Assembly: GCA_018697195.1 (NCBI GenBank)
Contig: CM031870.1
Location: 8,997,380-9,061,379 of the forward strand
Source of the DNA: Certhia americana
Taxonomy: Eukaryota; Chordata; Aves; Passeriformes; Certhiidae
DNA length: 64,000 nt
Direction of reading: 5' to 3'
A program made the translations under genes and the position numbers. Positions 13,801 to 27,229 of this stretch are shown here, in pieces; position 1 is the first letter of the stretch; every line of letters starts with the position of its first letter. The notes beneath the pieces were generated by a model that was given only the letters and a program-made list of their open reading frames with translations, was not told the origin of the DNA and made no database searches.

Positions 13801-16800
13801 CAGCTTCCTGTGGGGCTGCAGAGCTTGTAGAGAACTGTGGGGAATTCAGGGGAAGAAAACACACACACACACAGACGCAAAAAACCCAACACAAACCAAC
13901 AAACCCAGACAAAAACAAATATTCCATATGGTGTATATTGAGTCCTCCTAAGGGACCAGTCAAGTCAGCTGGGAGACACAGTTCTTAAGATAACTGAATA
14001 AAATCCACATCCCACTTAACCTAATGGTATTACTTAAATTCGATGATCCAAGGGATCTTTTCTGGCATCTAAAAGAGTTGGGGTATATTAGTTTGCCTGT
14101 TATCTCTTATCTTCCACTCCCTCAGTATATAGCACTGGTAACATGTATTGTTGGCATTTATGGCTTCTGAACAAATTCTCAGTCCTCTGTGCAATTAATA
14201 GATTTGAACTGCAAATTTGGTGTTAGGGAATCAGGAGAGATTTGGGACATTCTCCTTGCATCTGTGTATGACAGGTTTTTCTCCACTCTTCTAAGGTCAG
14301 TGATTAGGGGTGTTTTCTCCTCTTGTAATGATTTATATATAGGTAGGTCACTTCTTAGAATTTATTTTCTTGAGAACTGGGAGAGACAGTGTAGAAAGAT
14401 GTCTGGTGGAAAGACTAGAGAACAACAAATGGAAAACTTAGTTCTGATTAAAGTAATAGCTTGGCAGGGAATATAATTGAAAATATCTTCTTAAGTTCAG
14501 TGGTTTCATAATCACTAAGCTGAAAGCAGTGAGATCTGGAAAACAGCATGCAGATACTCTGATTAACAACACCACCAACAATAACATCAGCAAACCAAAC
14601 ATAAAAATTCCCCACAAACCAGACCTCAAAGGAAGTGTATCCTGAAAGATGTATCTAGATGAAGAAGTCCACAATTTCTGCTAAGTTTACAGTAGAAATG
14701 CGTGTCTGCATTAAATAATGTGCATAAATAATGTGTGTGTGTACAGTGGTGGCCCAGAGAGGCTGTGAAATCTCCACCCGTGGAAATACTAAAAATCAGA
14801 CTTGGTACTGTCCTGGGCAAGCCTGTTCCAGCTGACCCTGCTCCAGCAGGGCTTGGGCCAGGGGTCCTCAAGAGGCTGCTGCCAGCCTCAGTGATTCTGG
14901 GGTTTGCCTTTCCATTAAGGTTTTAATAGTCCATGGAACACCCAATGCAAATATTCTACTAAATAATCTTCGCTAAGAGCAAGCAGCATATTGTAATTAA
15001 TATATATTTGTCTCTATGCTTTGGGTTTTTTGGGAGTGCTCTATTTTTTGGGGAGTTTGTTTTTGGGGCTTTGTTTTGTTTTTTAATGTATAAGGAGAAA
15101 AAACAAATGTCCCTTGGTCTCCCTTTAAATATTTGAATGTCGTGCTATCTGTTCCTAGAGGAGAACGCAAACTGAGTAGGTACTGATTTCCCAGTAAGTC
15201 TGTCTTTGTCATTGGTACTGCCAGTTCCCACAATCCTAGCATTCCCAGGCCATCAGTCAGTGTCTACAAGAAACAATTTTCAAATATTGAAGCATGTGAA
15301 AAGACATACAAGTCAAAACTCAGAGATCTCTAGGGACTGTGACCTCTTAAATGGAATATATTCTGACATTTTCACAGGCTACATGAAAGAATTCCAGCAG
15401 GGTCATTCCTTTGATAAACTTCTAAACAAACATTCCGTCATTTTAGTTTGATTTATAGATATTATTTTTTTTTAATTAACTGCTTATTGTGACGAGATTA
15501 ACACAGGAGACATGACCTGTGACTGACTCAATTCAAGGCATCTGGTATATATGAAATCCTGTTTGAGGGCCTGGCATTTGAGTGATTACAGGAGATACAG
15601 AAAGCATGTTTTCCTTTAAAGAGATCACTTGATCAAAATGTCTTATTCTTGCCTATTTTCTTGAAATTCCTTGTGCATAGCTAAATGCATAGCTAGAAAA
15701 GAATGTTGAGTTAATTTTAAATTCCATTATATAATTGTTTTAAGTTGTTAGAACTAAGTCCTAACTGCCACTGTTGTTGAAATGTCAGCTTGTGAAAGAG
15801 CCACTACAAGAAGGTAACACAGAGCAAGCAGAACTGGTTATTGGTGTGCAGCATTTATTGTAGGCATCTTTTGCAAATCAGAGGTAGCACAGTGGACGAC
15901 TAAATATTGTCCCCTACAGGATGAATATATATGCAGTTAAACATAGTTAAACTGTATAGTTAAACATATTTTAAAAATGCATATTTTTATGTGCTTTATG
16001 TGCACATTTTAAAAATATTTATTTATTTAGATGTGTATATGGGCAAGACCAAATGGAAGGTAGTTTTCATTTAAGCAGTGAACACTGCCAAATATGTCCT
16101 TCCTTAAAAGGAATTTGTGTGGGTTTTAGTGGGAGAAGAGAAGTAGAACATGCAGACTTACAAATTTGACATCACTGTAAGTGTTTGGTATTTTTCTGGG
16201 AAGGATGACTCAGGTGGTTGGTCACCGTTATTTGTGTTGTTTGGGTCTTTGTTGCCATGATGGTGGAGAATATAGACAGAAGAGAACTTCCCCAAAACAA
16301 ATCCCCTTAATTAATGATTTGAAGTAATGTTCTTAATGTTTATAGAAGTAATAGAATAAAAATAATAAGGGTTATGTAAACTGATGCTTTGGTTTGTCTA
16401 GTCAGAGCACTATTTTGCTATGTGAAGAAATTATTACACCATGATCAAGAACTAGATTATCCTAACACAATATAAAACATCAAGATATTCATCAAGGTGT
16501 ATATGAAATCAAGGTGAAATAATATTTGAGTAATTAGGCTTTTTCCCCACTTGAGAATGTTATTGTAGTAGTGAAAGACTTCAAACACCTGAGGGCGTTT
16601 GGTTTGGTTTGGTTTTTCTTTTTTGATGGGATTGCAAAGGAATGAGTTCCATATGATGTGAAGGATTGGCATGGACTGTTAAAGCAGTTGCTGCTTAGCT
16701 ACTTGATGTTTAAAAAGGTTATGAAGGAGCTCCCAGTCAGTGATATCACTCAGCAGATCACTGATGCTTCACCCAGATAAGGGGTCGTTGTGAGGGACAG

Positions 16801-19800
16801 ACAGGCATACACTGCGGAGATACCATGGGGCTGCATTGCTTCCTCTTTTACTTTGAAATTTTGGTTAATATCTACTAGACACTTCCACTTTTTAAATAAT
16901 GCTTTTGCAGTAGGCTGAAGTTTGGCAGAACACTTGGAGGTCTGTGTTGCAGAAGAACGGAAGGAACAAGCACTGATGACCTTAGATGTAAAGCAAACGT
17001 TTATGAAAAACTTGTGCAATACATTGCTATTAAATGAGATGTTACTGGATTCTGGTTTATGGAACTTGCAGAGATGTTCCATTCTGAGGCCTTTTTTCTT
17101 CATTTCACCCACTCTTATGCAATACATTCAACTTAAATTGAAATTCAAATGAGAGGTACTTCTGCCCTCTGAAAATAATGCGAATTCTAACTGATATAAT
17201 TTTCATTGAAACCAAGAGCTTGTTGTGTGTCTTTTACTTCAGCCTCTGGTTTGGATACACTGAGGCAGTTTATAATGGGGTTTAAACCTGTAATTGAAAA
17301 ATACAACATGCACCACTCCAAGATTTTCTTTCAGCTGAAAGAGATACATTGGTTTTGTTGTTTGATAGAAACCAGTCTCTCAGACAGAGTTTTGTTTCTA
17401 GGTTGTTATAGGTTTCTCTGTGATCCTCAGTGTCATTTTGCTATTCGAAATGTTAAAAACAGGTCATTTGACACAGGTACATGCTCAAATTGAAGAGGTT
17501 TTTTTGTCCAATGTTTAGTTTGAAAATGAGTAGTTCTGTCTATTACAGAACATTCTCTATATAAATAGTGAGCAGCAGAAAGAGAAGATGAAAAATTTGC
17601 AATTTGAAAGTTTTTTGCCTGTTTTTAACAATTGCCATCAATTTCAAATGACAATCCAAATTCCAGTTCACTTTCAGACACTGAACACAAAATCATTTTA
17701 AAGTCTGAGTGAAGTTGAAAGATCCCAGGTTTTTTCTGTCCCTATTTATATTGCATAATTCATGTTATGTTCATAGAACAACAATATAGTAATATAATAT
17801 ATAATATTCAGTTATATTTTCAATATAGTTCATATTTTCAATTTCAATATAGTTCATAGAACAACATTACTGCTAAAATAAAGAGTAGACAAAGAACAAA
17901 CACGCTGCTATTGTTTCATTAGAACTTACTCTAGAGGATTTTTTTTGTCGTAGGTCAAAATGGGTGATTGGAATGAAGAAAGTATTAAGTTCCCACCTGT
18001 AAATTACCATTTATTTTAATATAAATGTGGAATTAGGGTCCTTTAAAACCAACAACGAAAGTAACTGAAAACAAAGCAGTTTTTAATCTGTCAAAACAAT
18101 CTTCAAGGCAGATACTGCCCAAACATAGGCAGTGTGTTTAATGTATCAGTGTGGTGGTGGTGGTTCATGAACCTCTGCTATTTCGTAAGAGCTTAAAAAA
18201 TTATCATCGGATTTGAAAGTGCATGAGTAAATCTGAGGAGTCATAGTGGTGCTTTAGCAGTCAAAGGTAAGAATGTATGTGAACCATTCTAGAGGAGTTA
18301 CAAATTTATTTCATTTGGCAGAGAAGAGGGAGTCCTTAAATGGCAGGTGGGTCAGCACTGGGGATAACAGGCAGCTCTCTGCCTTGGTTCGCATGGGACC
18401 TGCTCAGGACACCTTAGAACACCTGGGTATTGGTAGTGAGCAGGTGAATTTAATATTGGAACGTGCAGTTCAAGAAAAACTGTTGTGTTTCTGTTCCTTC
18501 TAGTACAGCTTTTAGGAATGTTGACAAAGACCATCAAAAGAACATGCACTCTTCCCACGTTGCAGTGCTTTGGAGCTGGAAATTGTGAGATGCCCCCAGG
18601 TGCCTGTGAGACTGTCTCAGAGTTTTAGACTTTTCCAACAGACATGTTGAGATGATGGTTAGGTTTTTTTTGAAGCCTTATCACTAAAAATACAAGAACT
18701 ACATTGCTGCGCACTCAAGTAAACAGTAAAACCAAGTTATCAATTGAGCTTAAATTAATGTATATTTGAGACTGATGGGAAAACAAGAGGTTGTTGGAAT
18801 AGGAATATTTTTTCATGATGTGGGAGATAAATGTTATTCTTCATGTAGGGATTTAAGAAAAATTTTTCCCTGAGCAGAATATCCAGATATTCTCAATATT
18901 CATAGTATAACTGAATCTGGAGCAGAACTATTTCCTTCTTCAAAGGCATCTTTTCTTTATCTTCATTTGTTATGTTTGCTCTTACCCAACTATTCCATAT
19001 TGTATAGGATTTATTTGCAATGGCAATATCTGGCTACATGGTAAACACACAGCATCATTTTGACCATTCATCTCTCCTAGTCTGTAGAAGAATTTCCTCA
19101 TTATTTTTCATGAATTCTGTGATTCCTGCTTTTCTTACTAAAAATTTTCTATGTTACTGTTGAGATTTTGATCAGACTTCTTAAAGGTCTTCTAAAATTT
19201 TCTTCTCTGTGTTAAGCTTGTATTGAACTAAGAGGTGAAATTGAAGCAAAATATGAGGTATAACTCCAAGTAGCTGAAGCATAAGCACGTTAAGCTGCTG
19301 TGGGGTGGCTACCCTTGGAAAGGGAAAGGAGTGGATAGCATGAACTTGCTAAACTCATCTTTCTGAACAAGAGAAATGCTCATGAATACTTGAACTGCTT
19401 CCACCCAGTTGCTGTTATTGTGATTAGCTTTCACCTGAGCACTGGGCACTCTCAATTTATATAAAGCACTATAAACAGATAGGAATGGATCCTTCCTTCA
19501 GAAATATGGTGTTTGAAGGAAAATGTCTTCCTCTGGGTTCTTTAATTACACACTTCCTTATTAGAGCATGGAATTTTTTCAATTTCAAAATACTGTTTTC
19601 TGAATCATTGGGAAATCAGTTTAGAATGTGTGAAGTGCGCTGTACCCTTTCCATAAAACAATTTCTGCTGTTACATATTGTTACACTGTTAGAATATAAT
19701 TCATCCATCCAAACAATTAAGTTTTCTTGTTATCTCAGTAAGTGTGTAAGATTCTGTTTATTGTGTCAGAGTTTAATGTGTTTAATTTTCTGAATGTGTG

Positions 19801-22800
19801 GCATTTCTCAACAGTAATTTTGTTTCTTATGCACAGTAAGTGTTCAGCTGCAGGCAGTGAGGAAGTTGATTTATGAAGGAGCTTTTTCAGAGTATTTTTT
19901 TTGTGTTCGGTAAAAATCACTGCAAAAGCAAACTTATTGGAATAGTCTGTAACTTGTATTTAAGCAGAACATAATTTAAGCTGTTAATTTTTATACAAAT
20001 GATGTGCAGACAGCTGATTTTTAGGCTGGGAAAGTGGCCTCAAATCATTCATGCTGCAAAGAGTTTTTTGCCTGTATTGTCAGCTCCTTAGGTATCAAGA
20101 GGTTGCTGAAGCCTGGTGAGCTCACGCCTCCTTGGAGTCTGCAGTTCTGAGCAGATCTAGGCCTCCCTTCTCCCAGGCAAACAGGGAGAGGCTTCCAAAT
20201 CCTGTGGCTGGATCGGGCAGCTTCGTGCCCCGTGGTATCGCTTGCCCCGGGAGTGCGCTGTCAAGGTGAAGTCAGTGCTCAGTGATTGTCTTGTAGGAAG
20301 ATCCAAAGAGGAAAAGATGTTTGGGGTTTTTTTCTAGTTTCCACTTTTACAATTCTGCATCTGAATGTATGTAAATATTTTCAAATCTGATTCTATGGAA
20401 GTGAAACATTTTATCTGAATGGAGATGTCCTATATAATTTCAGGTTGAAAGATTCAAAATACGAAGTAGAGGTGTGGAAAATGTGGGCAGTGATAGCATT
20501 TTTAGGCTAAAAGGAATGGGAAAATACACCTGCCGTTGTTCCTAGTTGACATGTAGAGATTCTTTAATATTATGTATAGTTTATTTTTTTTAAGTACAGG
20601 AAATTAAATGCAGACTCATCTGCTGTTCCTCATGGACAATACCAGGTAATTAGAGGGGATCCATTTCCTTGAAATCTTCCAGGTTGACACTGAAGTTGAT
20701 GACTCATGTAAGATAAATGGGGTATGCTGCAGAGAATGGCAGATCAGAAGCTGTGGGAGAAAATACTCCTGAAACTGCTGGGAATAATGAGATGTGTAAC
20801 TAGTGTGAAAAGGAAAATAATTAAATACTCGGGGCTTAGATGTTTACAACGAGGAACAGTTTCTAATACTCAAGGGAAAGGCATGGAAATAATCATTGGT
20901 TTTCCCAGTTACTTCTGCTAGATAAATGTCTCTGGAACCAGACCTAGGGTTGGGTGGGTGGGAAGCTTCCTTAACGTAACTTTTTCAAATGTGCAGCTTT
21001 GTTTACTGGCGAAACTTAATGAGTAATTAATGTGCCGATCAGGCAAAGATGAAGTATTTCTGCCGCCTGCAGCAGTGTTCCGAGGATTGGGGGCAGGGAG
21101 AAGGAAGCGGAGAAAGGGAGACAGCCCTCAGCAGTAGTTTCGCTTAGGTATCAGCGAATGCTGCTCCAGCAACTGCTGGATTTATTTTTAACTGCTTGAC
21201 TCATTCTTTGTCAGATGATTGACCACCGAGATGCATATTGAAACCCCAGTGTGCAGAGGAGGGGAGCGTAACTAAAGGCGGAGGGGGTGTGTCTGTCTGC
21301 GAGGAGAGGCGGGGTTTAGGAGTTGTGCCTCACATGCTCGGTACCCGTGGGCACAGCGAGCCGAACCGAGCCGAGCCGAGCCGGGCCGAGCCGATCCGTG
21401 AGGGGCCGATCCGTGAGGGGCCGAGCCGAGCCGGGCCGATCCGTGAGGGGCCGAGCCGGGCCGGGCCGAGCCGTGAGGGGCCGAGCCGGGCCGGGCCGAG
21501 CCGTGAGGGGCCGAGCCGGGCCGGGCCGATCCGTGAGGGGCCGAGCCGAGCCGGGCCGATCCGTGAGGGGCAGCGCCATGGGCGGCGCGGCGGCGCCTGC
21601 CCCGCTGCCGTGAGACTGACTGCACACCGGGGCCGTGCGGACCGCGCTGCACCGCTGACCGCTGCGGCCGGCGTTCTTTTCCGTGCTGGATGTTGCCATT
21701 CTAAAGGATTCCCGCCATGATCGATAGCTCCAAGAAGCATCAGCAGGGCTTTTCCGAGATCTTACCAGCGGGAGATCTTAAGCCACTGAAGGAGAAGGAA
21801 TGCCTTGAGGTGAACAGCCAGAAAAGTCTCAAGGAAGGTCAGTCACTTGCTGGTTGGGGGACAGAGAACGCAGAAGTCCTGGGCACATTCAGTTCACCAG
21901 CATGTGTGATGTAGTGCTGTAGGTCAGGAAGAGGTTTTGTACATTAAATGAAGTATTGTTTTCCCTCTGGGAAAAAAAAAAAAAAAAACAAAACAACCAA
22001 AACCTCTAAAAGCTGAATTAAATTTTACCCGAGACTAGTGAAATAATAATGATTATGATAGCTCGATAGGAATTGTAGTATGAAGAAAAATGAGCGATCA
22101 AGTAGTCTTTTCAGAGTATCATTTAGTCCTGAATTAATGGAGGACTCTGGAATTGTCTTGCAAATATTGCACAAAGCACTTCAAAATGTCACTATTAAAA
22201 TAAATATAATGAAATAATCATCAGTAAATACAGCATGTCAAAATAAAACCCCACAAACTTTTAGTATTATACATATTGCTACCTCATTTTCAACAGTGCT
22301 TTTCTCAGCTTTTTTATTTCTGTGGAATTCCTTTCTCCCCTTATTCTTTAAATTAGACTTGATTCTGCTTTTGAGACGTGTGCTTTTCAAACCACATTAT
22401 ATCTTTATAAATTATTGGATTTTGACTGGGCATTAAATTGATAAAATGCACAGGTATTAGTTTCTAAAATAGCAGTAGTCTCAGAATATTTGGAACATCA
22501 TTTAAAGCTGACAAATAGAACTGTACAAGATTCGTTTAAAGTAATCTTTGTTAGGCTGAGGCAGCAATGCTTCTGAGACAGGGAAATTGTCTTACTCCTG
22601 GTGGGCAGGATTCTTCCAGCTGGCCTGGGGGAATGAGGAGAAGGGAGAGACCTCTGGAGGTCGGCTGCCAGCCCTGCCCGGAGCTGTCTCACACTGGTGG
22701 GAGTTAACACACGAGGCTCTTGCAGTTCTGGGCTCAATTCCAGCTTCTTAATCAATAGGACATAAACTCTATTTGTAGTAGACCAAATTCCTGCTTTCCT

Positions 22801-25800
22801 TTTATAGCACTCTGCCTGGGCTTTTTCTCCAGATATGTCTGGATTGTCTGGTGATTCAGAGGTTTCTCCCTTGGTGTGGTGGCAAGAGTTCTACAAAAAA
22901 ATCCTTCCTCAGAATTTAAATGCTGGGTTTGTTCGGGGTTTTTCATTTATTTTTAAAATTTGGACCTTAATGTTGTTTAAAATGGCAAAAAAGATAGCCC
23001 ATACTCAGTATTAAATTCAGTACCTGACAGGTCAGTTTAAAACCCCCATTACTTAGCTTTAAGTTAGAGCTAGAGAAAACACTGATTTTTATGCAATGTT
23101 CAGATACCAAAGGTCTGTTATTGATTAGAAAGGTACTAAGAGGTTGCTGCATTTGGCAGTGGCTGAGAGCAGAACAGTTGTGCTTCCTTGTGGCAGGAAA
23201 GTACTACTGACTGGGGGACAGTGACTGAAAGAGGGCCAGCAGTGGCCTCTTGGCCAGGTGTTTTTTACCTCCTGACTCAGAACGGGCCCAGTTAAAGGCC
23301 TGCTGCTGCTGAGGCTCTGGGGACAGCAGCAGTAGAGAAGGAAGCAAGGAGGGTCAGAGGCAGCACAGGGCAGTGCTGTAGGAAACAAAATCTATCTGGT
23401 GTAAGCTACCAAGAAATAAAGGGCAGAAGGAGACGGCAAAAGGCAGTGCAGTGGGTAGTGTAGGTGTAATGAGTAACCACATGTACATGAGTGACCACAG
23501 TAATGATTATCTTCAGGCCTCCTGCAAGCATGTCAGTGAGGGAGAAAGTGGATGAAAGAATGTCAATTACAGTAATGATGGTCTGTCAGAGTAGTAAAAA
23601 ACCTGCAATTATGGGACACTCTCCTAGTCTAAATCCATGAATGCTTTAGAGCTTAAATTAGTGCATAAAAGAAGATATGTTTTCTGTAATCGCTATCTTT
23701 GCTTCTTTAATGTGTTTTAGTACCTGTTCTCCATTTTCACGTTCCCCAGTGAATATTGCATATCCTTTTATCTCTCCCAAGTTTGGCAATGTAATAATTA
23801 AAATAATGGACCTTTTCTTGAGAGTTTGATTGACTACAGAATCTCCTCTTCCACCCTTTCCTCCTTCTAAAGGAAAGAAAAACAAAAATTTTCTTTCTTG
23901 TGGTATATGGAATTATTGAAAATACTCCAAATCTGCTTGATTTACATCTAGAGAGACCAAAACAGAGCTTCACATTTCTTGTTGATAATATTACGAGAAA
24001 TGTAGTTCAGATATTTTATAGATTTTTAAAAATTCAGTTGCAGTTGTTAGTTTAATTCTATTTAAATAATACTACAGGTAACATATTTTACTTTGTTAAA
24101 AACATAAGACAACTTATTTTACAGAACAGTGTCTTCTAAATTAACTTGTGCCATTCTTTCTTTTTTTGCCCTCCTCTTTTCTCCTCCTTTCTTTTCCTTA
24201 AAATGACATGGCTAGTTTTCCCACATGAATTCTCAAACATTTCTTCCTTAGGAAACAAATATACTTAAAAATATGATATGTGAATTGTAAAATCTGCAAA
24301 AGTTAAAAATGTAGTTGTATTGGCAAACCCAGATGAAGTGTGAGAGATCCAGTAATTCAAAAGGTGCCTTTGTTTCATGAACTACTTTGCACAGGTTTGA
24401 CAAATCTAAAAATCCTGAGGTAGTAGACCCCTTATTTCAGCAATGAGTACCTTAAGAGAACTGTGAGGTGCAATTCTTTTTTTACATAGTATTTCTTTAT
24501 AAGGAAAGAGATTTTTGGTGGAAACAAAAACCCCAACGTTGTCTTCAGGAAATTAATATTAAGGACATTAGCAGTTTAGATTGCAAAGCTGAATTTTTTT
24601 CTTTGCTTAGGCTATTGATAACATAGCACCCTGTAACATTGGTGGAAATCCTCTTAATTACCTTACTTTCTTGTAAACAGCTCAGATACTATTGTTGCAT
24701 CTTGTCTTTTTTGTGAAAACAGTTCTTTTATCTGTCTGATCAAAATTACCTTTTGTATGAGCAAGGAATAAAGATATTTTCTGACACTGAGGTCAGCCTC
24801 ACACTGCTAACTAAACAGCTTTTTCAGAAATTCCAGTACCATTGACTGTAGCTCCTGCAGCATCTTGTAGCACTGTCAAGTAAACAACCAAAACATTTGG
24901 AAAATTCAACTGAAAAACCTTAAATTTACATACAGATACTCAGGAATATTCAGTGTCATCAAACAGTGCATGTGTTAGGACCTGGGAATATATTTGGACT
25001 GCAGATTGAAAGGTTTCTAACAGCACTGGAGAGAGTTGAGGAAGTCTTGTTTTATACGATGGATGAGCTGTATGACCATGCAGAACTCTTGAAGACTCAG
25101 TATTAAATTGGTGAAACAGATCAGTCTGGTGCTTAGGTGGGATTTAAAAGGAGGTTGGATCCCAGCTTGTTTGTACCATATTTTTCATATGATAATCTGA
25201 GTTTCAAAGGTAGTAGTTGCTAGCAGGCTACTCTAAATTTAAAAAAAAACCATAACTATCCAGGAAGGAAATTTTATTTCCACCTTGAAACATAATTTCT
25301 TTCCGGGATTTGTTTTGCTTTTTAAATGTACTGGATTGTGAGGAACTGGAGACTGGCAAGTGCTGGAAAGAGGATACAGGGTGGAATGAGTAGATTTCTC
25401 AGGTGTACACTGGAATTGTCTTTGTGCTGCCTGAGTAAAAGATTACCAGGTGTAGTCAGGAAGGATTTCTTCCCCTCATTCCTTACAGTCAAATCCATGT
25501 TGCTTGAGAATTGTTTATTCAACAGACTTCCTGCTATTACTGGCATGTTGAGTATTGATGATACTATTGACCTCTTCTGCTCCCCTGCCCTAGCATGATA
25601 AGAGATTCTGCTCTTGGTTTGTTGGGGTTGGTTGGTTGGATTGGGGGTTTTTATAAAGAAAAAGCTGTAAGTTGTGTTATCTGGTGTTCAGAGGTGTTTT
25701 TATGACCCCTTATCAGAGGTAGTCCATCAGGTATGTTTCTTGAGACATAGATATTGAGAAAAATACTGGCAAAAAAAGTGTTATTACTTTGTTAATAAAG

Positions 25801-27169
25801 GAAGCACTGTAAATCCTGTGTACTGATCCTGTGGGGCTGTGCTAAACTCTACTATAAACAGTCTCTTTAATGTCAGTGGGATAATTGTATGTCATAAAGT
25901 AAATCAGCACTTACTCCACAGAATTTTCTTCTTCAGCATAGCACTTAAATGAATAATAAAGATATTGTAATGCCATTATAATAAACACATGCTTAACTAC
26001 TTCAGTAAACCAAGACTCTGATGTACCAGTTTGATTTTGTATGTAATCTGTATACAATTAGAAGATGATGGTGGCTAACCAAGAGCTTTTAGAATACTTG
26101 CTATGGCAACTATAAGATTTCTTGAAGTTTTTAAAAAAGGTTAGGATTAAAACTGCTGCTGCCAAGAGCCAGGTTTATTCCCATCCATCCCTATCCTGCT
26201 TATTGCCATCTTCTTTCTTGTGCTGGCATTAGGAGTTGTGCAGCCTGAAGTGAGTGGGATTAGTGACTAGATATTGCTGAAGGGCACTTTTTTTTTTATG
26301 GTGCTGCCAGGCCAGAGCACAGGCCTGACAAGAGGTACCTCTGCCAGTGTGAAAGCAGTAGAAGCAGCTGGGGTTGGAGGGAGGCACAGACCAGAGGCTT
26401 TTCATTGGTAGTCCTGTGTTAGATCATACTGAGTAGTGAAGCCACAGTCTGAAACCACTGTCTGTTCTGCTGCTCTGCTGAGGGAGTCTTCTTTCCTGTA
26501 ACATCCAACACAACACGTGTGAGCCTCAGCCTCTAGTGCAGGGTCCTCCCTAATGCAGCAACTTCCCCATCCTTGTGATCAGCTGGACTCACCCACTGAG
26601 CATCTGCAGAGTCTGGAGCTGTCTTCAGCAGAGTTGACTCAGTACCATTGCTCACATCCCTGCTTGCAATCAGGCAGCTCAGTGGCAATCCACCTTCCTC
26701 TGTTTTGAATTAATGTGTAGTCTCCTGAGTTGGAGAATCTGCTTGGATGGGCATTTTGTTTGCTGTGCCTAGGAATAGCATGGACAAGGAGGGGTATTGG
26801 CCAGAAATGAGCTGTCATCATTCAGAGTAATGCACTCCGAATTATCACAAAGGAAGGTGTAATAGATGCAGAATTTAAATTCAAGTTTCATGAGTCCCTT
26901 GACAGTATGCTTTTTGGCTAATAGTAGTATTTCAGGAAATGCAGATTATTTTTTTAAAAATCAGAGGTCTGCAATAAGCAGAGTAATACTTGCAGATTTA
27001 GAAAATGTTATAGTTAATATATTTAAGTTATGCAATTTCACAGAAAATGGAAACAAACTTTAGTTTATTGAGACTTCTTACGCAGGATGGTCATGATTTT
27101 TCTCATTTTAAAGATGTGAACAGAATCATGAAAAGTATAGATTTTGCTTTTTCCATATCCATGCGCATA

Positions 27170-27229
<60 letters not shown>

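Larger units (their letters stand above)
10708..20990 (+). other. MRTFB: Intron between exon 1a and the exon 1b promoter
   Basis: About 10.3 kb with no coding exon that I can recognise. It holds a CR1 fragment (14735-14920), a run of 18 A at 12940-12957, a short CA tract near 13858-13872, and two matches to the SRF CArG consensus (16102-16111 and 18334-18343). The region 12.4-13.6 kb is somewhat richer in GC and has open frames on both strands up to 175 codons, but none resembles a protein. Confidence 0.75.
20990..21716 (+). promoter_or_regulatory. MRTFB: Alternative promoter / 5' UTR region of exon 1b
   Basis: Sequence changes from AT-rich intron to CpG-rich DNA directly before the exon 1b ATG, as expected for an internal promoter. 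A consensus AP-1 site TGACTCA lies at 21197-21203. A minisatellite (21361-21570) and a short upstream ORF (21578-21613) lie between it and the start codon. The exact transcription start cannot be read from sequence. No obvious splice acceptor precedes 21717, so exon 1b is best seen as a true first exon. Confidence 0.6.

Noticed and set aside
21238..21740. Overlapping ORFs of 96-160 codons on both strands with repeating Gly-Pro-Ser-Arg or Ala-Pro-His-Gly type peptides.
   Set aside because: They arise because the 30-bp minisatellite unit is a multiple of 3 and lacks stops in most frames. Low-complexity products on both strands at once are not evidence of coding.
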